Shown here piece by piece: positions 59,851 through 64,000 of a stretch of 64,000 nucleotides of DNA. The DNA is taken from contig BEDY01000001.1 of the NCBI GenBank assembly GCA_002335605.1, forward strand, positions 2,356,001 to 2,420,000. The letters run 5' to 3'. A program made the position numbers and the translations under genes. The notes beneath the pieces were generated by a model. It did no database searches, was not told the origin of the DNA, and saw only the letters and a list, made by a program, of their open reading frames with translations. This DNA is from Prillingera fragicola (Eukaryota > Basidiomycota > Tremellomycetes > Trichosporonales > Trichosporonaceae). Each line of letters begins with the position of its first letter. Within the stretch, counting starts at the first letter, position 1.

Positions 59851-60097
59851 GCGTCGGGCCGTGGCATAGCAGAGTGGGTTATGGGGGGAGCATAGCACAG
59901 ATAGAGGATGTACCATCGCATCATTCATGTCGTGGTGCGCATTGATGACGAAAGAACTGGTCGCCAATGCTTACTGACTCGTGCTTGACGTCAAATCATT
60001 TGCGACTGTTGCTCGGAGATGCAGCATGGGTGATTCAGAATAGTGCATTTGAAGGGCGTTTTGGTATCTCAGTGCAGGGTATGTGCTACAGTATCAT

Positions 60098-62749
60098 CTA
60101 TGCCGTCGCCTCGTGACGCTCCTCCTCGCGCACCTCCTCCGCTTGTTCAACCCCTCCCTCGACAGCAGGCGCCTCGTTCATCTGCTGCAACTGCTGCTGC
60201 AACTTTCTCATCTCGCGATTCACACCAGCTCCACGGATCCTAAACCTCCTCCTCTTGCCGAGGCTGTGCTCGTAAGCTGTGATAGCCCACTTGACGCGCT
60301 TGATGTTGGCCGTTTCCTCGTCTCGCACGAGGCGCTGGTGCAGGACATCAATGTCGCGGAACAACAAGTGTGGAGGCAGGTGCGGCTCTGCAATGGTCGC
60401 AGGCTCGCTCATGCGCATAGCAAGGCCGGGGCGGAGCTGAGGGGTATAGGTCTCGAGCAAAGCCGACGCAGGGTGTCGGCGGACAAACTCGTTGAACAAA
60501 CCCATAGCCTTCTTCGTGTCGTCCGCAAGCGCAGCAAGGCGGATAGCCGCGATCCAAGCCTTCTCAATCTGGCGCTCACCAAGACCAACAAGCCAGCGGC
60601 GTCGGCGCGAGGCACCGTCGATACCAGGACCCAGAGCAGACTCTGCCACCGCCTCCCAGTTGGAGTACATCTGCCATGTGGCCGCTCCCCATTCGTACGC
60701 AACAGCGCGGTCTTCCTTGGGTAGCTTGCCGCGGGCAACACGCTCGAGAACCTGAATGTATGTCCAGCCGTTTGGCTGGGGGCGTTTCAGGTTTGCAAGC
60801 GAGTCGCCGGCAAAGGCTGACCAGGTATTGACAAACGCGGCGCGCGCGTCGGCGAGTGTGGCAGCGTGCGAGAGATGAACCGAGATGTAGGAGTTGATCA
60901 GGCGGGGGGTGACGCGGACGCCGTGGAAGGGGTTGTTGAGGGTGTTGCCAGCCTCGGCGGCTTGTACGTCCTCGACGATGCGAGCGAATAGAGCCTCGGC
61001 CTCGCGGAGGGCTTCAGCGCTCGTCGTGGGGCCAGCAGAGACGGAATTGTCAGTCTCGGTCGAGGCGACATCGTTGGATGTCTGAGAAATAGACTCGCCA
61101 GCGGTTGCTGGTTCGGCTTCCTTTGCGGGGGCCGCATCAGGGTTGACGTCGGTCTCGACATCAACGGCAGCCTCAGCCTCGGCCGCGATCGCTGCCCTAG
61201 GCTTGACTGTCTTGCGCGTAACCGTGGGCCTCCAGGCAGCGTAAGTCTGGAAGACGTTTACCATCATCTCGTCGTCAGGGCCCCTAAGCCCCGTGTGTCC
61301 CGAGAAGGCAGCCACACGCGCAAGGTCAACGACCTCGGAGAGCACCCAGCGGGCACGCCCCAGGTCTCCAGCACGCTTGGTTCCCTCGAGCAGAGCCGTG
61401 AACGTCTCAATCGTGGGGACCCAAGGTGAGACAAGTGAGGTCGGCTCGTCCTCAAACGGCACTGAAATCGCTTCCTGGTGCTTGCCCAGCATCTGGCGAA
61501 GCAGGTCGTACGCCTCGAGATAGTCACGCTTGGTACTGCCGAGCGCGCGAATGATGGCGTCGTACTCGTGGCGGGTAGGCTCGATACCTGCGTCCTGCGT
61601 CATCTCCACCCAGAGGTCGCGGGCGCGCTCCGGTTGTGGGTCCCTCGAGTCACCACAGGTGCGAATCATTGTCGTATAGAGCTCGCGGATAGGATAGGCG
61701 TGCGCGGCAAAGCGCATGTGGGCGAACAAGTCCCATGCCAATGCGCGCGATCGCGAGTCAGTTTGCGACAAGGCAGTAGCCTGGGTAAGGTGCGAGAGGA
61801 CAACGTTGTAGGAAGACTGAGGAAAGGGTCGGGCCATACCCTCGGCCGACTTGAGAACCTCGAGGACGGCCTTGACGTCGGGGTTGGGGCCAGAGACGTA
61901 GGATGAGATGAGCATGTCGCGGTGGCCGTCGGTGATCTCAACCCCAGCCTCCTCGACATCGGCAATCAGGCGAGCAACCTCGCTAGTCCGACCGCGCTGA
62001 GCATAAATGCCAATAATTTCGTTGAGCTGCTCGACGGAAGGCAGAATACCATGGCGCTCCATAGTGTTCAGCAGAACCTCTGCACCAGGTCCGTCGGATC
62101 GTGCCACAAAGGTGTCGAACAGCGCCTGCCACTCGGAGTGCTTGACAACGCCGAGAGGAATATTCAGAGAGCTCTGGGGAGCCTCAGGCGCAAGGTTGAT
62201 GAGCGCGGCGGTGAGCGCAACGTGCTGCGGCGCATCAGGTAGAGCTGGCACCGCGGCCTGCTCTTCACCTTCCTTTGGCGTCTGCAGACGCTCCTCCAAG
62301 CCAGCGAGCAACCTCTTGCGCTCCTTGAGCGACGTCTTGGGGGCATCAATCTGAGGCAGAGTCGGCTGCTGCTTCTCGCTACCAGATAGGACGACAGAGC
62401 GGTAGAAGTCGCGCAGCGCATCCTCGTTATACTCTGGGACATTGTCGATGGCCTTCTTCGTAATCTGCGCCTTGGTCTCGCGCAAGATATCCGCCTCAGA
62501 TGGCAACTCGTCAAGACTCTTGGGCATCTTGAAGCGGCGCGGGGCAACGTAGTCGGCCTCAGGCGGTGGCGGCTTGTACAAGGGGAAGGTGCTGGGGTCG
62601 GGACCAGTGGCAAAGGATGCCTTTGGAGAGCTAGTGTTGTCAGCTCTGCGCTCGGGCAGGAGTGGCTTAACGTACTCATGAATGCTCCTGGTCATTTGGT
62701 GTGAGACATGTGAGCGCCATGCTCCGTGGGCTAATCGCTGTCGCAGCAT
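60098..62749 (-). CDS. Mitochondrial pentatricopeptide (PPR)-like protein
   Basis: One exon of 883 residues. The N-terminus (MLRQRLAHGAWRSHVSHQMTRSIH) is a strong mitochondrial presequence, which is why I chose this ATG over an in-frame one at 62809. That alternative would place a hydrophobic 20-residue segment in front. From about residue 230 helical repeats of about 35 residues resemble PPR units (SVEQLNEIIGIYAQRGRTSEVARLI, HEYDAIIRALGSTKRDYLEAYDLL). An Ala/Glu/Thr-rich low-complexity insert lies at about 540-600. The tail is Arg/Gln-rich and Glu-rich (KLQQQLQQM). Fungal PPR proteins bind mitochondrial transcripts or the mitoribosome; I cannot tell which gene it serves. It lies convergently beside uL11m, a related but not obligate context. 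Confidence 0.82.
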   Translation of the reverse strand: MLRQRLAHGAWRSHVSHQMTRSIHEYVKPLLPERRADNTSSPKASFATGPDPSTFPLYKPPPPEADYVAPRRFKMPKSLDELPSEADILRETKAQITKKAIDNVPEYNEDALRDFYRSVVLSGSEKQQPTLPQIDAPKTSLKERKRLLAGLEERLQTPKEGEEQAAVPALPDAPQHVALTAALINLAPEAPQSSLNIPLGVVKHSEWQALFDTFVARSDGPGAEVLLNTMERHGILPSVEQLNEIIGIYAQRGRTSEVARLIADVEEAGVEITDGHRDMLISSYVSGPNPDVKAVLEVLKSAEGMARPFPQSSYNVVLSHLTQATALSQTDSRSRALAWDLFAHMRFAAHAYPIRELYTTMIRTCGDSRDPQPERARDLWVEMTQDAGIEPTRHEYDAIIRALGSTKRDYLEAYDLLRQMLGKHQEAISVPFEDEPTSLVSPWVPTIETFTALLEGTKRAGDLGRARWVLSEVVDLARVAAFSGHTGLRGPDDEMMVNVFQTYAAWRPTVTRKTVKPRAAIAAEAEAAVDVETDVNPDAAPAKEAEPATAGESISQTSNDVASTETDNSVSAGPTTSAEALREAEALFARIVEDVQAAEAGNTLNNPFHGVRVTPRLINSYISVHLSHAATLADARAAFVNTWSAFAGDSLANLKRPQPNGWTYIQVLERVARGKLPKEDRAVAYEWGAATWQMYSNWEAVAESALGPGIDGASRRRRWLVGLGERQIEKAWIAAIRLAALADDTKKAMGLFNEFVRRHPASALLETYTPQLRPGLAMRMSEPATIAEPHLPPHLLFRDIDVLHQRLVRDEETANIKRVKWAITAYEHSLGKRRRFRIRGAGVNREMRKLQQQLQQMNEAPAVEGGVEQAEEVREEERHEATA

Positions 62750-64000
62750 GGTGGTGTGGATATGAATGGTTGTGAGATGGCACAAGACGACCTGGTGACT
62801 GCGTAACATTCTGGAAAAATACCTGGGATGAGAAAGTGGAGGTCACAGCTTAGCGGAACCAAAAGGTCATTAGCTTCCCTTGACGATGCCAGGAACAGAA
62901 TACAATGTGATTGAATCGGCATGAATGCTGTTGTCATCACGTTTAACCTCACTGTCTGTCAACGAGCTACTGATCGATGGTCGTCTCTCATGCATAGTAT
63001 TTTGGGCGGTATGAGCATTCAATGCATGTCCCCCACAAATGCCGATTTCTCGCCATTCGAACGAAACTGAGAGCTGGTCCCTGTTGCATGGTGTTCCTAA
63101 ACTCATAGCGCCCTTAACCGGAGACGGGCAGACTAGTAGTGTGTATTCATTACCACACAGTAGTGAAATACAGGTATGAAGGCATGCACCTAGGGTGTTT
63201 GGAGAAACACAATTCAGGCGCCAAAAAACTCAGCTTACATGTTCAAGCGCGACATAGTGTGTTTCGCAAAACACACTGAGATGAGCACGGGTGGGACCAC
63301 CTCGCGTCCCATGTGTTTCGCTGTGGACTCTGCCCACACTTTGACCCGGCACATCTGCAGAGCCCTCGTGGTGCTCCGTCTCCGCGTGATACCTGTACAC
63401 TGCGGCTCTCACCTGGCTGTGACCCTTCTGCAATCTCAATTCTCAGCTGCAGGTGAAAATGCCACCGCGGTGGCGATTGCCATCACTCGCAACCATCGGC
63501 TCGACCGGCTACGGGCAGCGAGCACACATTCAGCCTTCACACTACATGCGCAGACTTGCGTCTCGGAAATTCGTAAAGTCATTCGCCTCGTGAGCTCATG
63601 AACGTGCACTGGATCGAGGCAGGGCGATTGGAGCACCAGAGGGATGCCGAGGCCGGTTGTGTCGTGTGCGCCATACCGTCGCATGTGGTGCTCGTCCCGA
63701 GTCAACAGCTCAGGTCTCGCTTAACGGCCAGCACCGCTCACCGTAACAGCTGCACCAGCCAACATCGCAGGGAACCGCGCATTCATTTCTGGCGCAGGAA
63801 TGCATCGACCTCGGTCTGCGAGCGGAGGGTCCATGTACAACAAGAGAGCTACAAAGGGTGGCATGGGTGCAGCGGGATGGGTTGTGGCTTACGGCATTGG
63901 AGTCACAGGGTGTGACTGGATCGTGCGCGCCAACTCCTATCCCACTTGTCTAACAGAAAACAATCATCGGGGTGTGTCGTGAAATGGACCAATCGCTACT
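62750..64000. other. Right-edge region upstream of the PPR gene, no gene supported
   Basis: Short ORFs of 60-120 codons on both strands show no domain or splice logic. The composition is less GC-rich than the coding parts. A gene starting beyond the edge cannot be excluded. Confidence 0.4.

Noticed and set aside
63239..63915. Small ORFs at the right edge
   Set aside because: Short, overlapping, no domain or splice logic; not enough to call a gene.

Overview
This window is nuclear DNA from a GC-rich, intron-rich basidiomycete yeast or filamentous fungus. The closest fit is a tremellomycete, plausibly Trichosporonales; that placement is inferred from gene content and intron style, not from a marker gene. 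Most coding introns are 34-60 nt, with GT-AG ends and CTAAC/CTGAC-like branch sites close to the acceptor. Domain-level matches throughout are fungal nuclear genes. I saw no tRNA, rRNA, transposon, CRISPR array or bacterial-type operon.

I support 23 protein genes. From left to right: a partial SH3-WW-RasGEF (Cdc25-like); a large disordered protein with a long intron-bearing 5' leader; a full-size ABC-B (MDR-type) transporter; mitoribosomal uL23m; cyclase-associated protein (CAP/Srv2); a membrane-anchored SGNH-fold protein; an amino acid permease; a Zn2Cys6 transcription factor; an aldo-keto reductase of the xylose-reductase type; a TauD-type 2-oxoglutarate dioxygenase; an alpha-glucoside-type MFS sugar transporter; a beta-carbonic anhydrase; a THEM6-like hotdog thioesterase; DAHP synthase; SURF6/Rrp14; Mdm34 (ERMES); a SUZ-domain RNA-binding protein; an unknown secreted, probably GPI-anchored glycoprotein; proline dehydrogenase; the fluoride exporter FEX; protein phosphatase methylesterase Ppe1; mitoribosomal uL11m; and a mitochondrial PPR-like protein.

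Most of the window is ordinary housekeeping content. The best candidate for a co-regulated accessory system is 28.6-36.8 kb: a Zn2Cys6 regulator, a divergent reductase/dioxygenase pair sharing a 472-bp promoter with repeated TCGGCGACTG boxes, and a sugar porter. CGG/CCG palindromes, the usual targets of Zn2Cys6 proteins, lie upstream of both the regulator and the porter. Co-regulation and substrate are inferences.

Other points of interest are RNA-level. Gene 2 has a predicted 1.4-kb leader with three introns. CAP contains a 14-nt exon and has a strong hairpin just past its stop. FEX has a 32-nt exon. The carbonic anhydrase has a 48-nt intron that stays in frame if retained. The permease has a 608-nt intron in a genome of very short introns. 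A 4.3-kb stretch (8.4-12.7 kb) lacks a recognisable protein gene. All exon boundaries were read by eye from splice motifs, frame closure and family conservation, and none is supported by transcripts.
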